From contig JADJMG010000018.1 in the NCBI GenBank assembly GCA_016709725.1, forward strand, positions 1 to 64,000: a stretch of DNA of 64,000 bases, in the 5' to 3' direction. The translations under genes were made by a program, and so were the position numbers. This document shows positions 25,146 through 36,768 of this stretch, piece by piece (the first letter of the stretch is position 1; the number at the start of each line of letters is the position of its first letter). The notes beneath the pieces are model-generated. The model searched no databases and had not been told where the DNA came from. It saw only the letters and a program-made list of their open reading frames with translations. The stretch is from Bacteroidota bacterium. GTDB lineage: Bacteria; Bacteroidota; Bacteroidia; AKYH767-A; OLB10.

Positions 25146-28100
25146 TTATTCAACAATCATTCGCAACACCTTTTGTGTTCCATCATCGAAACGAACTGCC
25201 ACTAGGTATAATCCTTTTGCTTGACTTTGTAAATCAATTTCAAACTGATCATCCGAACCATTCTTGTTTAAAATTTCACGACCAAGAACATCTGAAATAA
25301 TAACTTGATAATTTCCTGGATCAGCATCCAGATTCAACATTGCTATTCCTGAGCTTGGATTTGGCAATAATTGCACATTATTCACTTGTACATCTGATAA
25401 ACGACAAACTACGGAAACGGTCATGGTGCGTTTCTGAACCGTTCCGCATGCATTAGATATTGCTACTTCTAACAATCCAGTTGCCGAGCCCCAATTTATT
25501 ATCGCAACACCTGTTCCTTGTCCACTTACTACACTAGCACCTACTGGAACCTTCCAATTATAATTTACACCGGGCTCTGAAACCACAGAATAAGTAAGGT
25601 TTGTTTGGTTTGCACAAACACTGGTAGGACCACTAATCAATGCTGGACGAGTTGGCTTTGTTGTCAAATTATTTAAACATCTTAATGGACTCGCGCCACA
25701 AACATTATTTGATTCTACACAAATACTTGCTCCTGTAATATTGAGAGTTGGCCATTGAACATTGATAGACGTTGTGCCTTGTCCGCTCAAAATTGTTGCC
25801 GAAGCAGGAACATACCAAGTATGTGATGTTCCTCCAGTAGTGGATGCAGGAACAGAATAAGTAACAACAGAATTACACAAATTCCTGATACCTCCTGTGA
25901 TCGCTTTTGGCATTCCAGGTACACTTTTTACAACAACACTTTTAACTAAACTGGTTCCACAACTACTTTGTGCTTGAACAGTAATATTCCCGCTTGTGAA
26001 TCCTGTTAAATAACTAATGGTAATATTCGTAGTGCCTTGACCGTTAGTAATTGTAGCATTTGCAGGTGCTGTCCAAATATAATTGGTAGCACCACTTACA
26101 GCAGGACAACTATATGCTTTCGAAAGCCCAGGGCATACACTATTCTTATTTCCCGTTATCGCCGTTGGGGTTGCTGGTGCATTTCCACCATTTGAACCCA
26201 CGCTGGTTGAAGAAATAAAAGTACATCCATTTGCATCCGTCACCGTTACAGAATAATTCCCTGGCGCTAGTCCAGAAATATTAGCGGTAGTACTTCCATT
26301 ACTCCATAAAACGGAATAAGGTGCAACACCTCCATTAATCGATAGATAGGCTGATCCGTCATTCAATCCACAATTTGCATTTTGTGAAGTTGCAAATCCT
26401 TCCATTTGTGCAGGACTACTCACCGTTACTGATTTTATGGCTGTACAACCCGATCCATCGGTTACTGTGCAGGTATAGGTTCCGGCAACCAAATTATTTA
26501 TCGTTCCTGTTGTAGCACCATTTGACCAACTATAAATTGGAGTACCCGATCCACCATTCACTTGTAATGATGCTGTTCCATTATTACTTCCGAAACAAGT
26601 TACGTTAGTAGAATTGATGGTCGTAGACAATGTGCCAATCGAAACTAAAGCAGAACCAGTAGATGTACATCCGTTATTGGTGGAAACGGTCACCGTGTAA
26701 TTGGTAGTGATTACGGGCGAAGCCAATGGATTCGCAATACTTGCATTATTTAATCCGGTAGATGGATTCCAAGAATATGACGAGATCACATTCCCAGGTA
26801 ATTCAATCGACCATTTCCACAAAGTTCCAACATCTTGACCAGCCAAATCAGAAACGCGTAGTCTCCAAGTTCCATTTGCAGATCCTGTTAATCCGCTAAA
26901 CGCTTGTTGTGGAACATAATTCCCTGTGAATGGTGCGACTCCTGATCCAATAGCTGTACCTGTATTCATAAAACGTGTGCGTATGAAATTATCTCCTGAA
27001 CCTCCTACCCCTGCGGCTAATGTAATAACCGATCCATTGGGAGCTAATAATTCTACTTTTAAATCGGCATCCCAAGTATGCGTTAACGAGTCAATCGTAA
27101 CTGCAATTAAAGCATTAGCACTGGTGCTTCCTCCTATAGAAATTAAAGATTGAATACCGGTTGCATTATTATCTGGAATTGCAAATGCAGTTGTGTTTGA
27201 TCCATTATTATTTCCAGCCCCGGGCAATGATGCATTTGCATTCAATTGCAAACTACCTCCACTACATAAACTTCCTGCGCCTGTAACATTCAAAGTTGGA
27301 ACAGGCAAAACAGAAACGCTAACTGATGGATTGCCCACACAACCATTCGCATCCGTTACGATGCAAGTGTACACTCCATTATTTGCAGCACTACTATTTG
27401 GAATACTTGGATTCGCCGAGGTAGAATTAAATCCACCAGGTCCTGACCAAGAAAAAGTTACTCCGCCTGTAGCTGCCAAATTAATTGTATTTCCTTCACA
27501 GGCACTGCCACTTATAGCAGCAGTTGCTGCGGTATTAATTGTTAACCCATAAACACCTACCGCATCCCATGCATTCTTTACTGACACTGCTTCTGGTGAA
27601 CAATTTCCATATAAATCATTCGCCGATTGCAATGAATAAAAAGCAGCATCAGCATATTGCGAACCTGATGTTAGATAAAAAGTATTATTCCGATAAGCAA
27701 TCATTCTTGCCTTATTCATAGTGATACCCGTCACATTATAAACGAATCCCAGATCATTAGTACCGGTTCCACCTTGACATAATAAATAGTACCAAAAATT
27801 CTGAACGCCACTATTGATATGAACTCCACCATTGTCACCTGCACCCGTGTACCAGTTAGGACCTAAGTACGTATCTGGGTCTCCGGCTATACTCGGATTA
27901 TTCATATAACGCAATGCATCACCTGGCGTTCCGGCGTATACGATTTATCACCAATTAAAAATTAGCAGCGGCACCATTTGCATAAAAATCAATAGTAACT
28001 CCGAAAATATCAGAGAACGATTCATTCAATGCTCCTGATTGATAAGAGTAAACTAGATTAGATGTATTACTCGTAACACCATGTGTTAATTCATGACCAA

Positions 28101-29216
28101 TAATATCCAACTCTGTTAAAGGAGAAAACGTAGATCCATCACCATCTCCATAAGTCATAACCGATCCATTCCAAAAAGCATTATTATAGGCAGAACTATA
28201 ATGAATATAAGATCTTAAGACTGCGCCCGCATTATCATAACTGCTGCGGCTATGCGTACCAAAATAATAGTCATAAGTTTTTGCGTACCCCAATGAGCAT
28301 CGTAAGCCGCATTATCCATATTTGTTGTGGTATTCCAAATATTGTCTGTATCTGTAAAATCAACAGCAGCAGCATAGTTGGTTCCGTTATTCAAATCATA
28401 AGTTTCAACACCATTACCACGTGAATTATCTCGGAGACGAAAACTACTTGCGCTTAAACTATCCACTTGCATAATTTGGGTGCCGCTATATAAAGTGGAT
28501 GCGGTACCATTTACGTTAATAGTACAAATTTTATTCTCTTTAAAAATAATCGCTCCTGTACTTGCATCTACAAATACCGACCAACGCTCATGAGGCTCTA
28601 CTGCATAAATATCATATTTCCAGCAAAGACTTGTTCCACTCGATTTTCCAAAACCTTGAGATGGAAGAATTACCAATTCACCATGCGGATAGGCGTCACC
28701 GTGAGCATGGCCTGAAAGAATTTCCTGCTCCATGGTTGAAGATTGCCACAAATACTTTGTAGCTCCAATATTATTCAATGCAAGTTGAAGTGCTTGCGAT
28801 TCATCTAAAATTGGGGAGGTGCTCATATTAATATTTTCAAAAAACATTCCGTTCGCAGAAATTAATCTCCCTTGCGACTCGTGCAAAATATATTCACCAG
28901 TCATCACTTTAATATTATTGAAATATTGCTGATAACGCTTGTGCATCATTCCCAATTCGTCGCGATCAGATCGAATTAAAGTCCAACGATCGCTCGGCTT
29001 TGCGTTTAGCGTTGTACGAAGAACATCCATACCCGCATTCGTTGAAATGAAGGAAGACTTTTCGAACTTAATAAATAGTGGAGCTGCTGAACGATGATCG
29101 AAGCGAACTTCAGAAGCTGAAGGATGCACGGCTTGAGCACTAGCTCCTATTAGCACTTGTGCCCTTGTGGGATTCATTCCTAATACTAGGATGCATCCCA
29201 AAATCAATTTTTTCAT
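25146..29216 (-). CDS. M4 (thermolysin-like) metallopeptidase with P-domain, SprB-like repeat and T9SS domain; frameshifted in this sequence
   Basis: One gene spread over three frames. The first piece (29216 to about 28280) has a signal peptide, an FTP/PepSY-type propeptide and ends AAYDAHWGTQK. The second (to about 27957) has the zinc motif HELTH (28095-28081) and the third ligand in GALNESFSDIFG. The third holds the thermolysin His motif DNGGVHINSGVQNFW. Then come an Ig-like domain, a proprotein-convertase P-domain (THTWDADLKVELLAPNGSV), SprB-like repeats (NVTCFGSNNGTASLQVNGG) and a T9SS type A tail (LLPNPSSGIAMLNL). The frame is restored by one extra A at about 28278-28282, one T at 27957-27961 and one G at 27931 (coding strand), so sequencing indels are likely. 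About 1,350 residues. A cell-surface or secreted protease, exported by T9SS. Confidence 0.88.
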
Positions 29217-29353
29217 ATATGATGGTTTGGTTTAGGTGTACAATGAATTATATGATAATTCACTGTATTTACTAATTGTTTTGGTTGTCGTAAATGTAAG
29301 AATAGTAGAAATACGATCCTAATTGAAAAGTAAAAAAGTATACATCGAGAAAA

Positions 29354-30599
29354 TCAATAATTTCTCCATTTAACCGCATGGTTATTTCCATCTGATGAAC
29401 TGAAAATCAAGACATAAATTCCCGATTCCAAACGATCCTTATATAACTGCAAGCTATTTTTCACGAGGTCGGTGGCACCCATCTTCCTTCCAGACACATC
29501 ATAAATTGACAAGGTTTCCCCAAAGGCCACATCTAATTTCAATTTCTGATTGACTATTAATTTTAATGCAGTTTTCGTGAGAATTGATTTCTGATATGGC
29601 ACTGGCTACTACCGAAACAAATTGTTGAATTGTATCTGAATTACAATTATTCGATGCAATCAAATTCACCGAATATGTACCCAATTGTAAATAGGTATGT
29701 GTTGGTTGTGGTAACAGCGAAGTTGATCCATCTCCAAAGTCCCAAGAGACACTCGTCGCATTTACACTTTGATTTGAAAACTGAACTTGCAATCCACTGG
29801 CACCAAAAGAAAAAGCTGAATTGACATCATAGGTTCCAATTTTCCATGTAGGCAAACTATCCACCACTATTTGATGTGCGATCTGTTGAAGGAATAATGC
29901 GTTCGGATTTGTTACAGAAGAAATAAACGTTGCATTCACACATGATCTTCTTAAAATCGTTTCATAAAAAACACAAGCTGTTAAATACGATCCTTCTATG
30001 GATGGATGACTATTGTCTGATGACCATAAATTAATAGATGAATCTTGGGTCCAACTACTTTGCCATGCTCTACCTACCGGAGCAACGAGTGCGGCATTAT
30101 CATTGGCCATTTGCACATACGAATTTCTCAACTCCTCTTGCATTCCTAAAAAAGTACAGACAGGCGGCCAAAATGCACAATTACCTTGATCACCGTACTT
30201 GCGACCCCATGTCATGTAAAAAACAGTTTCTGTGCAGGAATTATTTAATAAGATGAGGCTATCGAGTTGACGCGCGTATGGGTAAACATCCATGGCTACT
30301 TGAGCAGGAGGGAATGAAGGTCGTTGACTTTGCTCTTGCAACACCACAAAATCCCAGGGTCTACTGTTGATTTTTGCAATGGTATTCGCATCAACAACAT
30401 GCATTTCAAAAGTATATCCACCTGGATTATAGCTATCCACGAATACAGAATCTCCTAAACTCAATGATAGATCACTAAAAAGCTGTGGTAAATTATTAAC
30501 TCCTGTATAACTATTGCCTATGAAAAGTACTTGTGTGACCTGCGAAATGGCTTGCATTGAAGTGATTCCGATAAGCAGCGTAATAATGAACTTTTTCAT
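29354..30599 (-). CDS. SGNH/GDSL-like hydrolase with PKD domain and T9SS tail; frameshifted near the end
   Basis: The protein has a signal peptide (FIITLLIGITSMQAISQ). An SGNH-type hydrolase domain follows, with the nucleophile block VLFIGNSYTGVNN, a WDFVVLQEQSQRP block and a C-terminal Asp-His pair in SSDNSHPSIEG. A PKD domain comes next (VSWDFGDGSTSLLPQPTHTY). The last part, LSIYDVSGRKMG to GIYVLIFSSSDG, is a T9SS type A domain but lies in another frame. The shift falls around 29518, in a run of four G on the coding strand, and changing that run joins the two parts. The substrate (an ester, acyl group or carbohydrate) is unknown. Export to the surface by T9SS is predicted. Confidence 0.82.
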
Positions 30600-30667
30600 G
30601 GAAATAAAGATATATAATATTTAGCTTTACCATGTAAATAAAACGCAATCTTCAACTACACTTTGAA

Positions 30668-31292
30668 ATGAAAATCCTAAAATCAGTTCTTCTTTTCATT
30701 ACCTGTTTATTCTTTTCGAATTGCAGTTGTGATGAAACATATACTTGTCCACCCATCCAACCCCAATTCGAATTCTTGATTAGACGTTGCTCCTGACGAC
30801 TCCGTATTGTACACCACCTTATCCAATGACTCATTACAATTTTATGTAACAGATCGAAATTATAGTCCACGATATGAAGAAAAATGTCGTAAAAGAAGAT
30901 CTTCGGGTTGTGAATGCATAGACTGTTCCGCTTCCGGGCTCTTTTTAGCAAGCTGCGACAGTACTTTCACCACGAAAAATCATTATCTACTTCGGATTGA
31001 TGAGACCAGCACGGATGCAAATATTATGGTATCCTCTGGACTTTCCATCGACTTTTTAAATTTCAAAGTATATTTCAATCTGATGGATGCGAACATCATT
31101 CAACCGATGCCCATCTTTTCACCATTGCTACAACTCAATGGAAAAACATTTACTAATGTATTTTACTTTAAACAAGACACCACCAATATTTCCATTGCAC
31201 AATTACCTATCTGGGAATTATTTTACACCGAAAATGAAGGAGTAATTGGATTTAGTGTTCGACAAAATCAAAAGACATATATAATTGAATAA
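30668..31292 (+). CDS. Cys-rich predicted lipoprotein, frameshifted
   Basis: ATG at 30668 begins a lipoprotein-type signal (MKILKSVLLFITCLFFSNCS). That frame ends at 30797 with FEFLIRRCS. From about 30780 the neighbouring frame continues naturally with DVAPDDSVLYTTLSNDSLQF through to TAA at 31292. The whole protein would be about 207 residues. It has a notable Cys cluster (SSGCECIDCSASGLFLASC) and ends in a beta-rich stretch (EGVIGFSVRQNQKTYIIE). I recognise no family. It lies five bases before the aldo/keto reductase gene, so they may be co-transcribed. A single indel near 30780 explains the break. Confidence 0.6.
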
Positions 31293-31297
31293 TCACC

Positions 31298-32278
31298 ATG
31301 CAATATAGAAAACTGGGAAATACAGGAATACAGATCAGCGCACTTTCATTAGGCAGCTGGATCACTTTTGGAAAACAAATAGAAGATAACATCAGCGAAA
31401 AATTGATGAGTGTTGCATACGATGCTGGCATCAATTTTTTTGATAATGCAGAAATATATGCGCGTGGACAAAGTGAAATTGTGATGGGTAAAGCGCTAAA
31501 GAATTTAAATTGGCCGAGAAGTTCCTATCTCGTTTCGAGCAAAGTTTTTTTCGGATATGAAACTGACAAGCCTAACCAACGTGGCTTAAGTCGTAAACAT
31601 ATTTTGGAAGGCTGCGAAGCCGCTTTGAAACGATTGCAAGTTGATTACATCGATTTGTTCTTTTGCCACCGTCCAGACAAGAATACTCCCATTCTCGAAA
31701 CCGTACAAGCCATGAATACTTTAATACAACAAGGTAAAATTTTATATTGGGGAACATCGGAGTGGAGTGCGCAAGAAATTTTGCAAGCTCACGTGGAAGC
31801 TGCGCAACATCAACTCATCGGTCCTGTGATGGAGCAACCACAATACAATATTTTCGAGCGAAGAAAAATGGAAGATGATTATTTACATCTTTTCAAATAT
31901 CAAGGCATGGGAACCACCATTTGGTCACCACTTTCGTCGGGACTTTTAACAGGAAAATATTTAGGTGATGTAGGTGCCACTCGATTATCTATTCAAGGAA
32001 TGGAATGGTTACACGAAAGAAACATCACTCCAGCAAGATTAGAAAAAGTAAAGGCGCTAAAAAATATTTCAGACAGTATCGATGTAAGTTTATCTTTATT
32101 CTCATTAGCCTGGTGTCTTAAAAATCCGAATGTGAGCACTGCTATTTTAGGAGCGAGTAAAGTATCGCAACTCGAAGAAAATTTAAAAGCGATAGAGGTA
32201 GTTGAAAAACTTACGGATGAAATTATGCTTCAGGTGGATGAGGTGATGCAGAATAAACCAGTTTTATCGGAGTACTAG
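31298..32278 (+). CDS. Aldo/keto reductase
   Basis: NAD(P)H-dependent oxidoreductase of the AKR superfamily with a TIM barrel, closest in wording to the Kv-beta/YghZ (AKR6/AKR14-like) branch. The catalytic tetrad is present: Asp49 and Tyr54 (INFFDNAEIYARG), Lys82 (VSSKVFFG) and His124 (FFCHRPD). The coenzyme segment TAILGASKVSQLEENL near residues 285-300 is conserved. The 326-residue length is normal. It begins just after the lipoprotein stop. The physiological substrate is unknown. Confidence 0.92.
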   Translation: MQYRKLGNTGIQISALSLGSWITFGKQIEDNISEKLMSVAYDAGINFFDNAEIYARGQSEIVMGKALKNLNWPRSSYLVSSKVFFGYETDKPNQRGLSRKHILEGCEAALKRLQVDYIDLFFCHRPDKNTPILETVQAMNTLIQQGKILYWGTSEWSAQEILQAHVEAAQHQLIGPVMEQPQYNIFERRKMEDDYLHLFKYQGMGTTIWSPLSSGLLTGKYLGDVGATRLSIQGMEWLHERNITPARLEKVKALKNISDSIDVSLSLFSLAWCLKNPNVSTAILGASKVSQLEENLKAIEVVEKLTDEIMLQVDEVMQNKPVLSEY

Positions 32279-33016
32279 AATTGGTGAATTGGTGAATTGG
32301 TGGATTGGTGGATTGTTGGATTGCAAATTGGCAAGTTGGCAAATTGGCAAATCGGTAATTGATTTAGTGAGTAATCGAGATGCTTCGGCAGGTTAGTAGC
32401 CAATAGAGAAAGTGAGTACGTAAGTAATTTAACAATCCTGCGGGTTATATTCAGGAAAGTTGGTAAGTGAAGAAATGTAAAATATTACTTCAATAAAATA
32501 TTTTGTAAACCAAATACTATGCATTTGACATTTTCGTTTATTGAATAGTTGTACAATAATTAGAATATCATTCATCAAAAAAAACGAAAAAAACATTTCG
32601 TTAGCTCTATAATTACGGAGGTGGTAGTCGTTATGAAAAAAAGGAATTATTTTTTTCAAGTTACGAAAAAAGAACTTGACAGTTTCATTTGCTCCTCTAT
32701 ATAATGCAATTTTCTAGGAAACAAAATTTTAATCTTACTTTATTTTCACACCTGCCTTTTGTTGAAAAGTGATACCGATTGTGAAAAAATACTACTTGGG
32801 TTACATGATATCTTTAACTTGTTTTGTGACCGGTTAAGCGCGTGTTCTCCCGAATTAGAATAGTGCTGATTTTCAAACTCATCTGAATCTACCGGATAGT
32901 AAATAAAGCAAGGTATCTCCTGGCTGGGCAATTTGTCGCTGTTATTGAGATGTGTTGTTTAAGTAAAATGAAAGTAAAGTATACAATAAATTTTTAACCC
33001 ATTAATACTAATTGAT
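32279..33016. other. Repeat-bearing spacer upstream of nrdA
   Basis: About 740 bases without a supportable gene. The left part (32279-32360) is made of TTGGTGAATTGG and TTGGCAAATTGG heptad words like those near 16640 and 21036. A CGGCAGG-type degenerate word follows near 32387. The right part is AT-rich and holds the promoter-like pair noted separately at 32676. I found no convincing NrdR box. Confidence 0.5.
32676..32705 (+). promoter_or_regulatory. Consensus sigma-70-like promoter sequence (TTGACA-18-TATAAT)
   Basis: TTGACA at 32676-32681 and TATAAT at 32700-32705 are separated by 18 bases, a perfect match to the proteobacterial consensus. Bacteroidota housekeeping promoters normally read TTTG and TAnnTTTG. 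It points toward nrdA, 312 bases away. Chance is possible in AT-rich DNA, and no transcript evidence is available. Confidence 0.3.
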
Positions 33017-35469
33017 ATGTACGTAATAAAGAGAGACGGAAAACAAGAAACAGTGAAATTTGACAAAATCACTGCTCGCGTACAAAAGCTATGTTATGGT
33101 CTTTCGACAGAACATGTTCAACCTATTTTGGTCGCCCAAAAAGTGATTGAAGGTGTTTACGATGGTGTGACTACCATCGAATTAGATAACCTAGCCGCTG
33201 AAATGGCTGCCTCCCTTACTACACGTCATCCCGACTTTGCTCAGTTGGCTTCTCGTATAGCCATCTCAAACCTGCATAAGAACACTAAAAAGTCATTCAG
33301 TGAAACGATGAATGACCTTTACACTTTGTGGATCCCAAAACGGGAAAGAATGCTTCTTTGATCGCAGATGATGTAATGGCGGTTATTAATGAGCATTCTG
33401 ATCTTCTGGATTCTACTATTATATATGACCGTGACTTTGGTTACGATTATTTTGGTTTCAAGACTTTAGAGAAGTCTTACTTACGTCGCCTTCACGGGAA
33501 AGTAGTTGAACGTCCACAGCATATGATTATGCGTGTTGCTGTAGGTATTCACAAAACAGATATCGATTCCGTTATTGAAACCTATAACTTGATGAGTGAG
33601 CGTTGGTTCACACATGCGACTCCTACTTTATTCAATGCCGGAACGCCTAAGCCTCAATTAAGCTCTTGTTTTCTGCTTCAGATGCAAGATGATAGCATTG
33701 ATGGAATCTACAATACATTGAAACAGTGTGCTCAAATTTCGCAAAGTGCAGGTGGGATTGGTCTTAGCATTCATAATGTTCGCTCTACGGGATCTTATAT
33801 TCGCGGAACGAACGGAACAAGCAACGGTATTGTGCCGATGCTTAGAGTGTTTAATGATACAGCCCGCTATGTAGATCAAGGTGGTGGTAAGCGCAAAGGA
33901 AGTTTTGCGGTTTACTTAGAGCCTTGGCATGCTGATATTTTTGAATTCTTAGAATTGAAAAAGAATCATGGTAAAGAAGAGATGCGTGCTCGTGATTTAT
34001 TCTTTGCGCTTTGGATTCCAGATTTATTCATGAAGCGTGTGAAAGAAGAAGGTCAGTGGAGTTTATTTTGTCCGAACGAAGCTCCGGGCTTAGATGATTG
34101 CTACGGCATGGAGTTCGAATTACTTTATACGAAGTATGAGCAAGAAGGTCGTGCGCGTCGTTCAATTCCTGCTCGCGAACTTTGGACTGCTGTTTTAGAA
34201 TCACAAATTGAAACTGGAACACCGTACATCTTATATAAAGATGCTTGCAACGAAAAGAGCAATCAGAAAAATTTAGGAACCATCAAGAGTTCTAATCTTT
34301 GTACTGAGATTGTTGAATACACCGCTAAAGATGAAGTGGCAGTATGTAACTTAGCGTCTATTGCTTTACCACGTTTTGTGATTAACGGAAAGTTCGATCA
34401 CCAAAAACTTTTTGAAATTACCTATGCGGCAACAAAGAATCTAAATAAGATCATCGATGTTAACTATTATCCGATTGAAGAAGCGAAGAACAGCAATATG
34501 CGTCATCGTCCGATTGGAATTGGTGTTCAAGGATTGGCAGATGCATTTATCTTGATGCGTTATCCTTTCGAAAGCGAAGAAGCACACCGTCTCAACCGAG
34601 AAATATTTGAGACGCTTTATTATGCAGCCATGACTGCTTCCAAAGATTTAGCAAAGAAAGAAGGTCCGTACTCTACTTACGAAGGCTCTCCGATATCACA
34701 AGGAATTTTCCAATTCGATATGTGGAAAGTAAAACCAACCGATCGTTGGGAGTGGGATGTATTAAGAGAAGAAATTAAAAAGTATGGAGTACGCAATTCA
34801 CTTTTGCTTGCACCTATGCCAACCGCTTCTACTTCTCAAATATTAGGGAACAACGAATGCTTCGAGCCTTACACAACGAATATTTACAGTCGTCGTGTAT
34901 TAAGTGGAGAATTTATTGTCGTGAACAAACATTTGTTAATCGACTTGGTTCGATTGAACTTATGGAACAACGACATGAAGAATAAAATCATCGCTGCAAA
35001 CGGATCAGTTCAAACCATTGCTGAGATTCCTCAAGAGATAAAAGATCTTTACAAAACGGTTTGGGAGATTAAACAACGTACTATCATCGATATGGCTGCC
35101 GATCGTGGTGCCTTTATTTGTCAGAGTCAGTCGTTGAATTTATTTATTGCAGAACCTAATTTTGCGAAACTTACTTCCATGCATTTCTATGGATGGGAAC
35201 GCGGATTAAAAACAGGAATGTATTACTTACGTACTAAACCTGCTGCTACTGCCATTAAGTTCACGGTTGACAAACAATATGAGATGATGCCCATGCCGCA
35301 AGTAAATGAAACGGTAATGGCAACGAGCACTACAGTTTCTGCAAGTGCAACAACAGGATCAACCAACAACGATGTATCTACACACTTTATTGACGAGCAA
35401 CCGTCAGCTTCTGATCAATTATCTTGTTCATTGGATGATCCGGAAGGATGTGTGATGTGTGGGAGTTAG
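33017..35469 (+). CDS. nrdA: Ribonucleoside-diphosphate reductase alpha subunit, class Ia; one frameshift in this sequence
   Basis: Reduces ribonucleotides to deoxyribonucleotides. An ATP-cone (about residues 1-90, MYVIKRDGKQETVKFDKI) regulates activity. The catalytic Cys of the active-site pair is in LSSCFLLQM, the thiyl/acid set in SSNLCTEIVEY and the partner Cys in VAVCNLASIAL. The C-terminal shuttle pair is in EGCVMCGS. The frame breaks at 33325-33327, where DLYT should continue as FVDPKTGKNASLI. Adding one T to the TTT run joins both parts into about 817 residues, so I treat it as one intact gene with a sequencing error. nrdB is not in the window after it; a terminator follows. Confidence 0.95.
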
Positions 35470-35517
35470 GTCTCAATTCAGAATGTAGAATTCAGAATTC
35501 AGAATTAGAGTTTAATT

Positions 35518-35560
35518 AAAAAGCCCTGTAGCAGTGTAAACACGCTACAGGGCTTTTTTT
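35518..35560 (+). terminator. Rho-independent terminator of nrdA
   Basis: A stem AAAGCCCTGTAGC / GCTACAGGGCTTT with an 11-base loop is followed by seven T. It lies 49 bases after the nrdA stop. A weaker related stem (CAGCGTAAACACGCTATAAGGC) repeats near 35579-35603. Confidence 0.85.
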
Positions 35561-35697
35561 GTGGACATGATTTTTGAAGCAGCGTAAACACGCTATAAGG
35601 CTTCAGAATTACATCAAGTCACTTTTAAAACAAAAAATCACTTATTCATTTTAATGAATAAAATGCGTTTCTATAAACACAATGACATTCAAGAGAA

Positions 35698-36717
35698 TTA
35701 ATATTTAATCAATCTTACAAATCCTTTGTCAACTGTACGCAAGAAATAAACACCTGATGAAAATTTATTAAGGTCTATACTTTTTACTTTTTGATTCGCC
35801 GATAAAACCATCTCACCATAAACATTAAAGACACCTAGTAAATCCATTTCATGTTCGAAGTAAAATATACCGGTTGATGGATTCGGGAATACAGAAATAC
35901 TTTTTTGCATTTCATGATCAGTGAATCCTGTTGTTGTGTTACAATTTGAAGCACCAAGACTATACACCGTGCCATTCGTACTGCACACCCAAACTTCAGC
36001 GCTACCACAATTCAAATCCATACCCGAAACAGAACTCACTCCTGCGGGTAGATCATGCATTTGAACGAGCTGTCCTTGTGTGGTTAATTCAAGAATACTA
36101 TCTTCAACACTGCTTGCTACATATAGATTTCCATTCTCACCTACCTCTAAATCTCCATACGAAACACTAAATAATGCGCTGATCTGGAAAGTCTGGATCA
36201 CTACAACAGACATTGGATTTACCTCTCCAATCATGTTTTCCAATGTTGCACCGGGAACATTATCTTGCACCAAGAAAAAAGATCCGGTACCGTGACTATA
36301 CCCCCCACCAACAACATGACTATTACCAAATGAAGTTCGAAGCGTATCGAGTATCAAACCGGAAAGCGGATCGATTGCATAAATTTCTGCAGAATCCGTT
36401 TCTCCATTTATAAATAATAAAGTTCCTTGTGGAATTGCAGTGCCGGCCATCGTAAAAGCGACAGGGGCAATTTCTACGTCAACATCATTTGCAGATTCTC
36501 CTGGTGCAATGACAGCTCCCAGCTTTACTCCACTGGTATCAAAACAATGTATACTGTCGCCACTACAATTATACACCCATACTTTGTGAAGTACGGTATC
36601 ATAACCAAGTGCACACAAAGAAGATAAACCAACAGGATTAAAAGAACTTGATAGTGTAAGTTGCGCATAAGATGCATTTGCTAGAAGGCATAGAAACAAG
36701 AAATAAAATATTTTCAT
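35698..36717 (-). CDS. Secreted propeller-like protein with T9SS type A domain
   Basis: The start is taken at the second Met (36717), which opens a clean signal peptide, MKIFYFLFLCLLANASYAQ. The ATG at 36735 is less natural. The body (about residues 20-260) has repeated beta blades such as LCALGYDTVLHKVWVYNCSG, SHVVGGGYSHGTGSFFLVQD and GDLEVGENGNLYVASS, suggesting a beta-propeller. It ends with a T9SS type A domain (VFPNPSTGIFYFEHEMDLLG to SGVYFLRTVDKGFVRLIKY). The body is paralogous to the C-terminal third of the next gene upstream, showing a local duplication. No enzymatic motif was seen, so the role is unknown; it is probably surface-exposed. Confidence 0.82.
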   Translation of the reverse strand: MKIFYFLFLCLLANASYAQLTLSSSFNPVGLSSLCALGYDTVLHKVWVYNCSGDSIHCFDTSGVKLGAVIAPGESANDVDVEIAPVAFTMAGTAIPQGTLLFINGETDSAEIYAIDPLSGLILDTLRTSFGNSHVVGGGYSHGTGSFFLVQDNVPGATLENMIGEVNPMSVVVIQTFQISALFSVSYGDLEVGENGNLYVASSVEDSILELTTQGQLVQMHDLPAGVSSVSGMDLNCGSAEVWVCSTNGTVYSLGASNCNTTTGFTDHEMQKSISVFPNPSTGIFYFEHEMDLLGVFNVYGEMVLSANQKVKSIDLNKFSSGVYFLRTVDKGFVRLIKY

Positions 36718-36768
36718 TGAGCAATAATTTTTCATATATTTAAATAGATAATTTAAGATTATTTGAGA

